NCBI RefSeq assembly: GCF_017792385.1
Contig: NZ_CP051230.1
Location: 930,001 to 994,000 of the forward strand
DNA length: 64,000 nt
Source: Hyphomonas sp.
Lineage (GTDB): Bacteria > Pseudomonadota > Alphaproteobacteria > Caulobacterales > Hyphomonadaceae
Direction of reading: 5' to 3'
Shown: one piece after another, positions 17,147-26,387 of the stretch
Layout of the letters: each line of letters begins with the position of its first letter
Position numbering within the stretch: the first letter of the stretch is position 1
Position numbers and translations under genes: made by a program
The notes under the pieces: model-generated
What the model was told of the DNA's origin: nothing
Databases searched by the model: none
What the model saw: the letters and a program-made list of their open reading frames with translations, nothing else

Positions 17147-18436
17147 TCAGCAATTGTCCAATGTGTCCCGGCAATAGCTGGTATAGACCCAGCCATTGAT
17201 GTTCACGACGGCCTTGTGGTCGAGGCCCGAAGTCCCCGCTCCCGGGAACCAGCCGGCATGTCCGTACACAACCTCGCCGCTGTCCAGCAGCAGGGTCACG
17301 ACATGGCCATCAAAATAGTATTGCCCCGCAACCGGCCCTTCCGTGCCGCCGCCCGGAAGCGATGATGCCCGCACATGCCCGGCCATGAACCGCCCATCCG
17401 GCAGGAAAAGGATGTCCCGGGGCTGCATTTCCGAAAGCGGGAGATTGCCGACCAGCACATCGTCAAAACGCGATCGGCCAATGCCGATCCGCACGTCGAG
17501 CGCCGCGCCTTTGTCGAACTTCCGATATGTCTCGGCCTTCCGATAAGTAAACTTGCCCAATTTGAGGGATGCCCCCGTCCAGTCCGAGCTTTTCAATAGA
17601 TCCTTCAGGTCCAAATCATCCGCAGACCCGCGCCAGAAATACCGGTCGCATCCGAGCGCGACTTTCCATGGGGACTCATAATAGTAAGGGTCAAACAGCG
17701 CCGCGTCCCAATTCATGCAGGTGATGGCACTCGCCGCAGAATCCTGCGGACGTTTCGCGAACAGCAACAGGGTTTGGGTTTCTTCCTTGCCCGCAAAGCT
17801 GACCGAGTCGAAGCCGCCGCTGTCGATCATGCGCACCATGCCGACCGGCTTGCGGTCCGGTGAAACACGCTTTGCCAGCCCTTGCGCGCTCATGGCGGCC
17901 CGCACCTGATCGCCCGTCATGCCCGCTTCGGCCACCTGATAGCGGCCCATCAGATATTCCGTGACCTCCTGCTGAATTTTTTCGGACAGCGCGGTGACAC
18001 TCATCGCTGTCGGACCGGCGGGCACGCCGCCCAGGATCTTGTTCTCCTTCACGAGTTCATCGAGGATCAGCGCGCTTTGCAGTCCCCCCTCCTCCCAATG
18101 CCCCATCGAGATGAGGGTGCACCGGGCAACAGGCCCACCGCTTTTCGCGGAAAAGCCCGCAAAGGATGTGACCGTTTCCGCCGTCGCCAGCGACGGACAA
18201 TCTGCCCGCCCGGCAAAGAAGCCTTTGACGAACTCGAATTTTTCCGCCTGCGTCAGGTCCGGACGGACATCGCTGACAATGCCGATATTGATGCCCGGCA
18301 GGTCGGGCCGGGTCAGATAGATGCTGTTCGGGGACGTCTGAACGGTCCAGCCTGCCATCGGAACCTCCCGGGCGTCTGCCGATGGCGCAAGAAGAGGCAA
18401 GGCGGCCAATGCCGCCGCAAAAAGGAAGAAACGCAT
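17147..18436 (-). CDS. Secreted protein of unknown function, 429 aa
   Basis: Not recognised. The protein has a clear signal peptide (1-22, LAPSADA). Two parts can be seen: residues about 25-190, rich in alpha/beta content with Cys pairs (ADCPS, ARCTL), and about 190-429, which looks mainly beta and ends in SYCRDTLDNC. The C-terminal part contains repeated Gly-rich turns (GGGTEGPVAGQYYFDG, YGHAGWFPGAG). There are no catalytic motifs I can name. It is convergent with the BCCT gene, 19 bases apart, and appears to be a single-gene unit. Confidence 0.65.
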   Translation of the reverse strand: MRFFLFAAALAALPLLAPSADAREVPMAGWTVQTSPNSIYLTRPDLPGINIGIVSDVRPDLTQAEKFEFVKGFFAGRADCPSLATAETVTSFAGFSAKSGGPVARCTLISMGHWEEGGLQSALILDELVKENKILGGVPAGPTAMSVTALSEKIQQEVTEYLMGRYQVAEAGMTGDQVRAAMSAQGLAKRVSPDRKPVGMVRMIDSGGFDSVSFAGKEETQTLLLFAKRPQDSAASAITCMNWDAALFDPYYYESPWKVALGCDRYFWRGSADDLDLKDLLKSSDWTGASLKLGKFTYRKAETYRKFDKGAALDVRIGIGRSRFDDVLVGNLPLSEMQPRDILFLPDGRFMAGHVRASSLPGGGTEGPVAGQYYFDGHVVTLLLDSGEVVYGHAGWFPGAGTSGLDHKAVVNINGWVYTSYCRDTLDNC

Positions 18437-18561
18437 GAGACTGTCCGAGCTGCCAACTGAATTCGTCGCCGGACATGTTCAACGCCATGGCGAACAGGGT
18501 CAACCCGACGCTCCGGAAAATCCGCAACGCGGTTCAATTCATTCAATTCGGGAAAGGCAAA

Positions 18562-18638
18562 TGGCACACCCGGAGCGATTCGAACGCCCGACCCCCAGAT
18601 TCGTAGTCTGGTGCTCTATCCAGCTGAGCTACGGGTGC
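18562..18638 (-). tRNA. tRNA-Arg (anticodon ACG)
   Basis: A complete 77-nt cloverleaf read on the minus strand. Acceptor GCACCCG pairs with CGGGTGT (G1-U72 wobble). The D arm is GCTC-AGCTGGATA-GAGC, and the anticodon stem is CCAGA/TCTGG with loop CTACGAA, giving anticodon ACG (read as ICG after deamination). The T arm contains TTCGAAT. Discriminator G and the CCA end are encoded at 18562-18564. Confidence 0.95.
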
Positions 18639-18768
18639 CTGCCGTTTGGAAGGCGGACACATACAGCGAGGAATCGGGGGATGCAAGCCTGTTTGCCACC
18701 CAATCGACATTCCTGTGCAGTGCGCATCGCTGCGGCCCCTGCAGCCCTGGCAACAGCGCCCGGCAGCG

Positions 18769-19749
18769 TCAGGATTTCGCTTCGAATACCCCGCGTGCAA
18801 TGGCCCGCGCCAGGGTCGAGGCGGCCAGCTCGCCGATCCGCGCCAACAGCAATGCCCGCTGCTCCGGGGACGCGATCCGGCCCGACGACATGACAAAGAC
18901 GGCGTCTCCGTCAAAAGGCGCAAATACCGGCCGGATGGCCCGGGAGAATCCGGACAGCGCCATCTGTGCCACGCGTTTGGCTTCGCTGGCGGTCAGGATG
19001 ACATCCGTCGCGATGCAGGCAATGGTCGTGTTCTGTCCCATGGCCGGATTCGCCTTGGCCGCGCCCCAATCCTCGGCGTCGGCGGCATAGTCTTCGGGCG
19101 GGCGCTCTCCCCCGAACTCGCCTCCGATCTCGTACGGCCAGGCCCAATAGGCCTCCGTGCCGGGCATGAACACCGACCCGAAACAATTGACCCCGGCCAG
19201 CGCCCCGACGGTGATGCCGTCCTGCGTGACAATGCTGGCAGATCCCGTGCCGCCATCATGTGCCCCGGCCCGTGCGCCATACCCGGCCCCTGCCCGGCCC
19301 AGCGCAACCTCGCGGCTGCGCGCGCGATAGGCCGCCAGTCCCAGCGCGGCATAGGGAGAGGTTTCGCCCCAATTCTTGTCGCCGCCATTGGCAAGATCAT
19401 ACAGGATCGCGGCCGGCACAATCGGAGTGCGCGGCACACCGGTCAGAGGCATCAGCGCAAAGCCGCGCCCTTCCAGCTTCAGGCCGGACGCCACACCATC
19501 CGCGGCCGCCAGCCCGAAGGCACTGCCGCCCGACAGGCAGACCGCGTCAATCCCGTCCACCAGCATGCCGGCCGACAGGAGATCGGTTTCCCGCGTGCCC
19601 GGTCCGCCGCCGGAGACGGCCACGGCCGCAATCGCCGGGGCATCCGGCACGATCACGCTGACGCCTGTACGCACTGCCGCATCCTCGGTCTGGCCGACCT
19701 GAATGCCCGGCACATCCGTGATCAGGTTTCTTGCGCCTGGTTTCGCCAT
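18769..19749 (-). CDS. P1 (S58/DmpA-type) family peptidase
   Basis: A 326-residue cytoplasmic protein of the P1/DmpA aminopeptidase family, self-processing Ntn-like hydrolases. The N-terminus (NLITDVPGIQVGQ) and CLSGGSAFGLAAADGV are diagnostic. The segment AHDGGTGSAS (Ser170) is where the family cleaves itself between Gly and the nucleophilic Ser. Members release N-terminal residues from peptides and amides; the substrate here cannot be predicted. It is divergent from the gamma-glutamyltransferase gene, which suggests peptide salvage as a shared theme. Confidence 0.88.
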   Translation of the reverse strand: MAKPGARNLITDVPGIQVGQTEDAAVRTGVSVIVPDAPAIAAVAVSGGGPGTRETDLLSAGMLVDGIDAVCLSGGSAFGLAAADGVASGLKLEGRGFALMPLTGVPRTPIVPAAILYDLANGGDKNWGETSPYAALGLAAYRARSREVALGRAGAGYGARAGAHDGGTGSASIVTQDGITVGALAGVNCFGSVFMPGTEAYWAWPYEIGGEFGGERPPEDYAADAEDWGAAKANPAMGQNTTIACIATDVILTASEAKRVAQMALSGFSRAIRPVFAPFDGDAVFVMSSGRIASPEQRALLLARIGELAASTLARAIARGVFEAKS

Positions 19750-19829
19750 AAGCTGTGACCCCGTCTTTTCCTTCTGAGCGTTGTTTCATAAGGTCTGCCG
19801 CAACACTCGCCAAGCTGAAGGGGCACCTT

Positions 19830-21653
19830 ATGAGACGATTGCCGATCCTCCTCGCCTGTATCGGACTCAGCGCCTGCGCGCCGGGCGAAGATGCAACGTT
19901 CAATGCCTCGGAAGAAGCCCGCCGCGCCGCAGAGGCCGCCGACGCCGCCCGCATGGCAGGGACCGAACAGGACCCGGCGGAGACAGCTGCGCCTGAAGAA
20001 TGGACCAAGGGCGCCATGGTTGCGGCCGCAGACCCGCGCGCGGTTGAAGCAGGCCTCGACATGCTGCGCCAGGGCGGTTCGGCCGTGGATGCGGCTATTG
20101 CCGTCCATGCCGTGCTCGGCCTTGTCGAGCCGCAAAGCTCCGGCATCGGCGGCGGCGCCTTCATGGTCTATTACGACCATGCCAGGGACGAGATCACCGT
20201 GTTTGACGGACGCGAGACCGCTCCGGCCTCCACCACTCCCGATCATTTCATGAAGGATGGCCAGCCGCTCGGCTTCCTCGAAGCCTGGCAATCGGGAAAG
20301 GCGGTTGGTGTGCCCGGCCAGATCGCGCTCTACAAGGCGTCGCACGACGCTGCCGGCACGCTGGACTGGGACGCACTGTTCCAGCCTGCCATCCAGTTGG
20401 CCGAAGAGGGATTCGAGGTCTCGCCGCGCCTGGCAAACCTGCTCTCAAATCCCCGACTTCGCGGCGCCACGCGCTTGGACGACCTGCCTGCATCCTCTGC
20501 CTATTTCTATCCGGACGGCGAGCCGCTGCCGGTCGGCTTCCTGCGCACCAATCCGGACTATGCCGACACACTGAAGGCCATCGCCGCATCCGGCCCCTCC
20601 GCCTTCTATGAAGGCGAGGTCGCCGAAGCCATTGTCAACGCGGTGAATGGCGATGCATCGCCCGGCAACATGACGCTCGAAGACCTGGCCGCCTATTCCG
20701 TCAAGCTGCGCCCGGCCCTGTGTGGCAAGCGGGCGGATGACTATCGCATCTGTTCCGCCCCGCCCCCCTCTTCCGGCGGCGTGACCCAGAACATGATCAT
20801 GGGCCTGTATGACCTGCTGGAGCCGACAGACGAGGCAGAGATGACCGAAGAGGCCTATCTGAAGGCCTATGTCGATGCCCAGCGCCTCGCCTATGCGGAC
20901 CGCGATCATTACGTCGCCGATGCCGATTTCGTGCCGGTCCCGTCCAAGGACCTGATCGATCCGGCCTATCTGCGCGTGCGCGCCACCGAAGCCTTCGCGC
21001 CCGACGGTGCCAGCTTCCCGGGAGACCCGGGCCTCGCCCTCGGCCGCGATCCGATGCGTCCGCTCTGGGGTGAGGACGGGACGGAGCATGCGCCCGGCAC
21101 CACCCACATCTCGATCATCGATGCAGAGGGAAATGCTGTCTCCATGACAGCCACGGTCGAGGCCGCCTTCGGCACGTCCATCATGGTCAAGGGCTTCCTG
21201 CTGAACAATCAGATGACGGATTTCTCGCGCCAGCCGACCAAGGGCACAAAGCCGGTTGCGAACGCCCCCGGCCCGCTCAAGCGTCCACGCAGTTCGATGT
21301 CGCCGACACTCGTCTTCGATCCTGAAGGCGACCTGTTCATGGTCACCGGATCGCCCGGCGGGAACGCCATCGTCGCCTATGTCTCCAAGACACTGGTCGG
21401 CGTGCTCGAATGGGGCAAGACCGCCCAAGAGGCGATCAACCTGCCCAACATCATCGCCCGCGGCGACACGGTGGGCGTGGAGATCGATGTGCCGGGCGGC
21501 CCGCAAGCGGCCGAGGCCCTGCGCGAAATGGGATATGAAGTTCAGGAGCGCGAGGGAGAGAATTCCGGCCTGCACGTCATCGTCGTGCGCGAGGACGGTC
21601 TGGAAGGCGGCGCCGACCCGCGCCGGGAAGGCGTGGCCCGCACCCTGGACTAG
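19830..21653 (+). CDS. ggt: Gamma-glutamyltransferase (lipoprotein)
   Basis: A 607-residue Ntn-hydrolase with a lipobox (IGLSAC, Cys16), so it is envelope-anchored. Large subunit: residues about 60-423; the autocatalytic site is APGTTHIS with the nucleophile Thr424; the small subunit runs to the end and includes SPGGNAIVAYV. Conserved GIGGGAFMVYYD and PPPSSGGVT are present. It hydrolyses or transfers gamma-glutamyl groups, for example from glutathione. I start at the ATG at 19830, because the lipoprotein signal begins there. The stop is 6 bases before tdk. Confidence 0.9.
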   Translation: MRRLPILLACIGLSACAPGEDATFNASEEARRAAEAADAARMAGTEQDPAETAAPEEWTKGAMVAAADPRAVEAGLDMLRQGGSAVDAAIAVHAVLGLVEPQSSGIGGGAFMVYYDHARDEITVFDGRETAPASTTPDHFMKDGQPLGFLEAWQSGKAVGVPGQIALYKASHDAAGTLDWDALFQPAIQLAEEGFEVSPRLANLLSNPRLRGATRLDDLPASSAYFYPDGEPLPVGFLRTNPDYADTLKAIAASGPSAFYEGEVAEAIVNAVNGDASPGNMTLEDLAAYSVKLRPALCGKRADDYRICSAPPPSSGGVTQNMIMGLYDLLEPTDEAEMTEEAYLKAYVDAQRLAYADRDHYVADADFVPVPSKDLIDPAYLRVRATEAFAPDGASFPGDPGLALGRDPMRPLWGEDGTEHAPGTTHISIIDAEGNAVSMTATVEAAFGTSIMVKGFLLNNQMTDFSRQPTKGTKPVANAPGPLKRPRSSMSPTLVFDPEGDLFMVTGSPGGNAIVAYVSKTLVGVLEWGKTAQEAINLPNIIARGDTVGVEIDVPGGPQAAEALREMGYEVQEREGENSGLHVIVVREDGLEGGADPRREGVARTLD

Positions 21654-21659
21654 TCGGTC

Positions 21660-22262
21660 ATGGCCAAGCTCTATTTCTCCTACGCCGCCATGAATGCAGG
21701 CAAGTCGACCATCCTGCTTCAGGCGGCGTACAATTATCGCGAGCGCGGCATGGAAGTCCTGTTGCTGACCTCTTCCCTCTACAAGGATGAGGCCGACGGG
21801 CACATTTCCTCCCGCATCGGCATCGGCGCCGACGCCACCCTGTACACGCGCGAAACAGATCTGTTCGCGCTGATCAGGACAGAACTCGAGCAGGTGAAGA
21901 TCAGCGCCATTTTCGTGGACGAGGCGCAATTCCTCACGCGGGACCAGGTCTGGCAGCTGGCCCGCGTGGCAGACCAACTGGGCGTACCCGTTCTGGCCTA
22001 TGGTCTGCGCACGGATTTCCGGGGTGACCTGTTCGAGGGATCTTCCGCCCTGCTGGCCATCGCCGACTCCCTGCGCGAAATCCGTACGATCTGCGAGTGC
22101 GGACGCAAGGCAACGATGGTGATCCGGCTGGGCCCGGATGGCGAAACGCTCACCGAAGGCGAACAGGTCAGCATCGCCAAGGCGACCTATGTTTCGGTTT
22201 GCCGGCGGCACTGGGAAGAACGCATGGGCCGCTTCCCTCCGGCGCCGGCGTCAGGGGGATAA
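21660..22262 (+). CDS. tdk: Thymidine kinase
   Basis: A 200-residue type-II thymidine kinase. P-loop AAMNAGKST at about 9-17, the DEAQF Walker B-like motif at about 87-91, lasso-region LAYGLRTDFRG, and a C-terminal zinc-binding part with CECGRK and CRRHW. It phosphorylates thymidine for salvage. It follows ggt by 6 bases and probably shares its transcript. Its 3' end overlaps the convergent hemW by 12 bases. Confidence 0.93.
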   Translation: MAKLYFSYAAMNAGKSTILLQAAYNYRERGMEVLLLTSSLYKDEADGHISSRIGIGADATLYTRETDLFALIRTELEQVKISAIFVDEAQFLTRDQVWQLARVADQLGVPVLAYGLRTDFRGDLFEGSSALLAIADSLREIRTICECGRKATMVIRLGPDGETLTEGEQVSIAKATYVSVCRRHWEERMGRFPPAPASGG

Positions 22263-23423
22263 TTCCGCCGTCAGCGCGTCGGCCAGCAGACGGCCGGACG
22301 GCGTCAGGGCGATCACCGGCCCGGCCTCGGTCATCCACCCTTCGGACACGAACACATCGATCTTGTCCTGCGCGAGCGGCTTTCCGGACAGCGCCTCGAT
22401 GCGGCGCCGGTCTATCCCGCCCGCCGGGCGCAGCCCCATCGCAAGCAGTTCCCGCGCCGCATCCAGCGGATACAGTTTCGACGCGTCGGACCAGCCCGAC
22501 GCCAGCGCCTGCACATTGGCAATGTAGGCCGCCGGCTGACGTTCCGCCTCCGAGGCATAGCGGCTGCCGCCCACGCTCAGCCGCCCGTGCGCGCCCGGCC
22601 CGACCCCGATCCAGTCCCCGCCCTGCCAATAGGTCAGATTGTGCCGGGACCGGACATCCGCAGAGGCGGCATGATTGGACACTTCATAGGCGGGCATGCC
22701 GGCCGAGGCGAGCACATCCTGTGTCAGCTCGTACAGGTCGGCCTGGTCATCATCGTCCATCGGCGTCCACTGGCCCCGCGCCACAGCCTTGCCGAAGGCC
22801 GTCCGCGCCTCGATGGTCAGCTCGTACAGGGAAATGTGCGGCGCACCGAAAGCGAGCACATCCTGAAGCTCCGCCTGCCACGCCTCCCCGGTCTGTCCGG
22901 GCCGGGCATAGATCAGATCCACCGACAGGTTCGGAAACACGTCCATCGCCCGGCTCAGCGCGATCCGGGCGGCGGCGCTGTCATGGTCCCGCCCCAGGAA
23001 GGCCAGCGCAGAATCGTCCAGCGACTGCAGCCCGATGGACAGGCGGTTGACCCCCGCAGCCTTCAGGCCGTGCAGGTCCAGCCGCAGAACATCGTTCGGA
23101 TTGGCCTCCAGCGTGATTTCCGCCCCGGGCTTCAGCCCGAAACTGTCGGACGCCGACTGGATGAGCCGGGCAATATCGGCCGGCGGCAACAGCGAGGGCG
23201 TGCCGCCGCCCAGATACACGCTGTCGAGCGCGCCATGCTCCGGCAGGCGCGGCCTGTGGATCGCGACATCACGGCAGATGGCGTCCAGCAAGGGTGAGGG
23301 ATCGCGATCTTTCGCTGCGTACACATTGAAGTCGCAGTAGGGACAGATCCGGGCGCAATACGGCCAATGAATGTAAATCCCGAATCCATACTCTGGACCG
23401 AAGGGGGCGCCCCCCTCACTCAT
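22251..23423 (-). CDS. hemW: Radical SAM haem chaperone HemW
   Basis: A 390-residue radical SAM protein. The cluster motif WPYCARICPYCDF gives Cys23, Cys27 and Cys30. GGGTPSLLPP and ITLEANPND follow, and a HemN-type C-terminal domain ends the protein. HemW proteins bind haem and deliver it to respiratory enzymes; they were long misannotated as oxygen-independent coproporphyrinogen oxidase. It overlaps rdgB by 4 bases, the common rdgB-hemW arrangement. Confidence 0.92.
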   Translation of the reverse strand: MSEGGAPFGPEYGFGIYIHWPYCARICPYCDFNVYAAKDRDPSPLLDAICRDVAIHRPRLPEHGALDSVYLGGGTPSLLPPADIARLIQSASDSFGLKPGAEITLEANPNDVLRLDLHGLKAAGVNRLSIGLQSLDDSALAFLGRDHDSAAARIALSRAMDVFPNLSVDLIYARPGQTGEAWQAELQDVLAFGAPHISLYELTIEARTAFGKAVARGQWTPMDDDDQADLYELTQDVLASAGMPAYEVSNHAASADVRSRHNLTYWQGGDWIGVGPGAHGRLSVGGSRYASEAERQPAAYIANVQALASGWSDASKLYPLDAARELLAMGLRPAGGIDRRRIEALSGKPLAQDKIDVFVSEGWMTEAGPVIALTPSGRLLADALTAELSP

Positions 23424-24022
23424 GACAGCAGCGCCGCCTTCAGTTTCGCAACCGCTGCGGCCCGGTGGCTCATCGCATGTTTGCGCGCCGGTTCCATCTC
23501 GCCGAAGGTCACGCTTTCCCCGTCCGCGATGAAGACCGGGTCATAGCCGAATCCCTTGTCACCGCGCGGCGGCCAGGTCAGCGTGCCGTGCACCTCGCCC
23601 TCGAACACTTCGGCATGGCCATCGGGCCAGACAACAGCCAGCGCACAGACGAATTTTGCCGACCGGTCGGTCGCGCCGATCTCGTCCAGTTCCCGCTGCA
23701 CCTTCTCCATCGCCTTGCCGAAATCCCGCGGGTCCCCGGCCCAGCGCGCTGAATAAATGCCCGGCGCGCCGCCCAGCGCGGTCACCGCGAGCCCCGAATC
23801 ATCCGACAGCGCCGGCGCGCCCGTCGCCTCGGCCGCGGCCCGCGCCTTGAGGATGGCATTGCCGGCGAAGGTCGCCTCGGTTTCCTCCGGCTCGGGCAGG
23901 TCCAGGTCGATCGCCGAGACCACGTCAAAGCCCAATGGCTCGAACAGGTCCTTCAGTTCCGACACTTTGCCCTTATTGTGGGTCGCCGCGACGAGCCGTC
24001 CCGGCGAGAGCCTTCGAATCAT
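23420..24022 (-). CDS. rdgB: XTP/dITP diphosphatase (RdgB/HAM1)
   Basis: A 200-residue nucleotide-pool cleaning enzyme that hydrolyses (d)ITP and XTP to monophosphates. It shows LVAATHNKGKVSEL near the N-terminus, FAGNAILKARAA, SDDSGLAV and the C-terminal GDKGFGYDPVF and SHRAAA motifs, all typical of HAM1. The start at 24022 has GGTGA 7 bases upstream; an in-frame ATG at 24037 is an alternative. It is usually next to rph, but here rph is 2.4 kb away with plus-strand genes between. Confidence 0.92.
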   Translation of the reverse strand: MIRRLSPGRLVAATHNKGKVSELKDLFEPLGFDVVSAIDLDLPEPEETEATFAGNAILKARAAAEATGAPALSDDSGLAVTALGGAPGIYSARWAGDPRDFGKAMEKVQRELDEIGATDRSAKFVCALAVVWPDGHAEVFEGEVHGTLTWPPRGDKGFGYDPVFIADGESVTFGEMEPARKHAMSHRAAAVAKLKAALLS

Positions 24023-24161
24023 GCTAATTTCACCCATTCTGTAATGGCCCTGTTCTTGCTTTTGTCATTTAAGTATATATCGTTATTCGGTAAGCCCTGC
24101 GTCTTTAGCGATAAAGACATGGGGCGTCAGGTCAACAACGCCGGAAGGTAGACACAGACGC

Positions 24162-24683
24162 ATGAGCACAAACGCGGGAAACTCCATGGCGATCATCATG
24201 ACCGTGCTGGTCACGATTGTCATGTGGATTACAGCCATCGTGGGCACAATCGCAATTGCGCTGATCGGCATGAGCATCATCGCCCATTACTCCGATGGCT
24301 CGATCCAGATTCTGAACCTTCTGATCGAGGACAAGACCTTCAGCATTTCCGCCCTGATTGCCGGCTTTCTGGGCGCCCTGATCGTCATTCCCGCCATCAT
24401 CTATGTCTGCTTCCAGCTCCGGCGAATCCTCGCGACACTGTCCGACGGGGACCCGTTCGTGCCCGAGAATGCGCGCCGCCTGCGATTCATCGCCATCGCC
24501 ATCGCGCTTACCCAGCTGCTGACGATCCTGATCCAGCTCGCCACGCCTGTAATGTTCAAGGAAGCGACAATATCACCCCGGATCGACCTTATCGCATGGG
24601 CATCGGTTGCGGCGCTCTTCATCCTGTCCCAAGTCTTCAGGGAAGGCACCCGCCTTCGCGATGAAGAGAAAATGACCATATAG
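24162..24683 (+). CDS. DUF2975-family membrane protein
   Basis: A 173-residue integral membrane protein with four helices (about 10-38, 62-86, 108-130 and 140-160). The segment RRILATLSDGDPFVPENARRLRFIA between helices 2 and 3 is the family signature. DUF2975 genes are almost always followed by a small YozG-type HTH gene, as here (11 bases downstream). The function of such pairs is unknown; stress or developmental signalling has been suggested. An AT-rich leader at 24060-24090 probably holds the promoter. Confidence 0.8.
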   Translation: MSTNAGNSMAIIMTVLVTIVMWITAIVGTIAIALIGMSIIAHYSDGSIQILNLLIEDKTFSISALIAGFLGALIVIPAIIYVCFQLRRILATLSDGDPFVPENARRLRFIAIAIALTQLLTILIQLATPVMFKEATISPRIDLIAWASVAALFILSQVFREGTRLRDEEKMTI

Positions 24684-24694
24684 GAGCACAGGAT

Positions 24695-24934
24695 ATGTCC
24701 ATTCGCGTGACCCTCGACCGTGTGCTTCTGGATCGCCGCATGTCTCTGACGGAACTGTCGGAACGTGTCGGCGTCACACTGGCCAATCTGTCCATCCTCA
24801 AGACCGGCAAGGCCAAGGCCGTGCGCTTCTCCACGCTGGAAGCCCTGTGCCGCGAGCTGGACTGCCAGCCGGGCGACCTTCTGGTCTTCGACGACGAGGA
24901 TTCCGCCGATCATGAACAGGTGGCGGCGGAATAG
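24695..24934 (+). CDS. XRE/YozG-type HTH regulator
   Basis: A 79-residue single-domain helix-turn-helix protein. MSLTELSERVGVTLANLSIL is the HTH core and LEALCRELDCQPGDLLVF the typical ending of the YozG-like branch that accompanies DUF2975. It probably represses its own operon. An ending of DDEDSADHE gives an acidic tail. It abuts the next gene exactly (stop at 24934, ATG at 24935). Confidence 0.85.
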   Translation: MSIRVTLDRVLLDRRMSLTELSERVGVTLANLSILKTGKAKAVRFSTLEALCRELDCQPGDLLVFDDEDSADHEQVAAE

Positions 24935-25321
24935 ATGGGCTGGCGCGACGCGTTCCCGTTCGAGGCCGGTGATGTCGTATCGGTCCGGTTCGGCGTCGTC
25001 CTGTCCCACTATGGCGTGGTCACCTCGCGCGGCACGATCATCAGCAATTCCCGCCTGCATGATGGCGTGATCGAACAGCATCCGGCCGACTTCGCCACCG
25101 GCCGCCAGATCCGCCTGCACCGCCGCTACAGCCATCTGGACGGTCATCTCGTCGAAGGCCGGGCCCGCCGCCAGCTTGGCCGGGACTATGATCTGTTCGG
25201 CTCCAATTGCGGCCACCTCGTCCGGCACGCTCACCGGCGCAAGCCCACCCCGATGCAGATCGGCGCGGCAACTGTCCGGGCCCTGGGGGACATGCTGTCC
25301 AGCCGGCGCAGACATGATTGA
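24935..25321 (+). CDS. LRAT/NlpC-P60-like domain protein
   Basis: A 128-residue protein resembling the LRAT/NlpC-P60 cysteine acyltransferase-hydrolase fold. GDVVSVRFGVVLSHYGVVT gives the catalytic-type His and the FGSNCGHLVRH segment gives Asn-Cys-x-His, the nucleophile motif of LRAT proteins in circular-permuted order. The last 30 residues are basic. It is directly fused in transcription to the HTH gene. Bacterial members are poorly known; lipid acylation or amide hydrolysis is possible. Fold is inferred from the motifs only. Confidence 0.6.
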   Translation: MGWRDAFPFEAGDVVSVRFGVVLSHYGVVTSRGTIISNSRLHDGVIEQHPADFATGRQIRLHRRYSHLDGHLVEGRARRQLGRDYDLFGSNCGHLVRHAHRRKPTPMQIGAATVRALGDMLSSRRRHD

Positions 25322-25375
25322 CCGGCGGGCGCAACAGCACAGGGAACACCGGCCCGATCCCGGCGTATCTTGCGC

Positions 25376-25876
25376 ATGACCCGGAAACGCATCTTCGTCC
25401 TGTTCGCCCTGATCCTGCCGTTCGCTGCCGCCTGCAGCAATGACAAGGAAGTTGGCGAATTCAAGAATGACTGGCTCGGCAACGAGATCAAGATCAAGCA
25501 ATTGCAGGACCCCCGAATCGAGGGCGTGGTCTGCCATCTGTCCTATTTTGATCGCGGCGTCTGGGACCGGCTCGGCAAGGGCAACTGGTTCGAGAACCCG
25601 TCAAATTCCTCGATTTCCTGCCTCCAGTCCGGCCCCATCCGCATCGGGCGGATCGATCTGGACAAGTCCGGAGAGGAAGTCTTCGACCAGAATCAGAGTC
25701 TGATCTTCAAGCAGCTGGCCGTGCGGCGCATCTATGATGCCGATTCCGACAGCCTGATGTATGTCTCCTACAGCCGCAAGATTGTCGACGGATCGGCCAA
25801 GATGAGCCTGTCGACCGTGCCCCTGTTCGGCGAAGACGTGACCTGGCTGAACGGCAAGCCGGGCACCGGCAACTGA
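25376..25876 (+). CDS. creA: CreA-family lipoprotein
   Basis: A 166-residue protein of the CreA family. A lipobox (FAAACS) follows a short hydrophobic helix. The core FKNDWLGNEIKIKQLQDPRI then EGVVCHLSYFDRGV and RIDLDKSGEEVF is the family signature. Function is unknown in spite of the old name. The ATG at 25376 is preferred to TTG at 25370. No strong ribosome site is seen; it lies 54 bases after the LRAT-like gene. Confidence 0.88.
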   Translation: MTRKRIFVLFALILPFAAACSNDKEVGEFKNDWLGNEIKIKQLQDPRIEGVVCHLSYFDRGVWDRLGKGNWFENPSNSSISCLQSGPIRIGRIDLDKSGEEVFDQNQSLIFKQLAVRRIYDADSDSLMYVSYSRKIVDGSAKMSLSTVPLFGEDVTWLNGKPGTGN

Positions 25877-25946
25877 CCCTGCCATCTCGCCGCATCCCGG
25901 AATTCCCCTATGGACGCGCGCTTCCGCGTATCCCATCTGACGCGTC

Positions 25947-26387
25947 ATGACTGTCCGCATCCGTTCTGCCGAAGACCGGCGCCGCGAAATCCGGGAGAAT
26001 GCCGCCCGGCTCGGCATCGATGAGGCGTTCATCTCCGATCTGGTCGAAACCTTCTATCGCCGCGTGCGGAGTCATCCCCTGCTCGGCCCGGTCTTCGAGC
26101 GCGAAATCGGAGACCATTGGGATCCGCACCTCGCCACGATGAAGGATTTCTGGTCATCGGTGGCGATGAATACCGGCCGGTATTCCGGCAAGCCCTTCCC
26201 TGCCCACATGAAACTGACGGGCATCACACCCGCCCATTTCAATGTCTGGCTCGCCCTGTTCCGGATGACGCTGGAAGACCTGTCCACCCATGCCGAGACG
26301 GTCGACTATTTCATGGAACGCGCCGACCGGATCGCCCGAAGCTTCCAGCTCGGCATGTTCGAACTGGGCAACGGGCCTGCCGGCTAG
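25947..26387 (+). CDS. Group III truncated haemoglobin
   Basis: A 146-residue globin of the trHbIII (Ctb-like) group. FYRRVRSHPLLGPVF is helix B and the CD region, FWSSVAMNTGRYSGKPFPAH contains the probable proximal His87, and PAHFNVWLALF (His97) follows. Such globins bind oxygen or NO at low affinity; peroxide or NO stress roles are proposed. It converges with rph and overlaps its stop by 4 bases. Confidence 0.88.
   Translation: MTVRIRSAEDRRREIRENAARLGIDEAFISDLVETFYRRVRSHPLLGPVFEREIGDHWDPHLATMKDFWSSVAMNTGRYSGKPFPAHMKLTGITPAHFNVWLALFRMTLEDLSTHAETVDYFMERADRIARSFQLGMFELGNGPAG

Noticed and set aside
24056..24090. A specific sigma-70 promoter for the DUF2975 operon
   Set aside because: The region is AT-rich with TTGTCA and TATATA-like words, but no pair has the right 16-18 base spacing, so I report only a likely promoter region.
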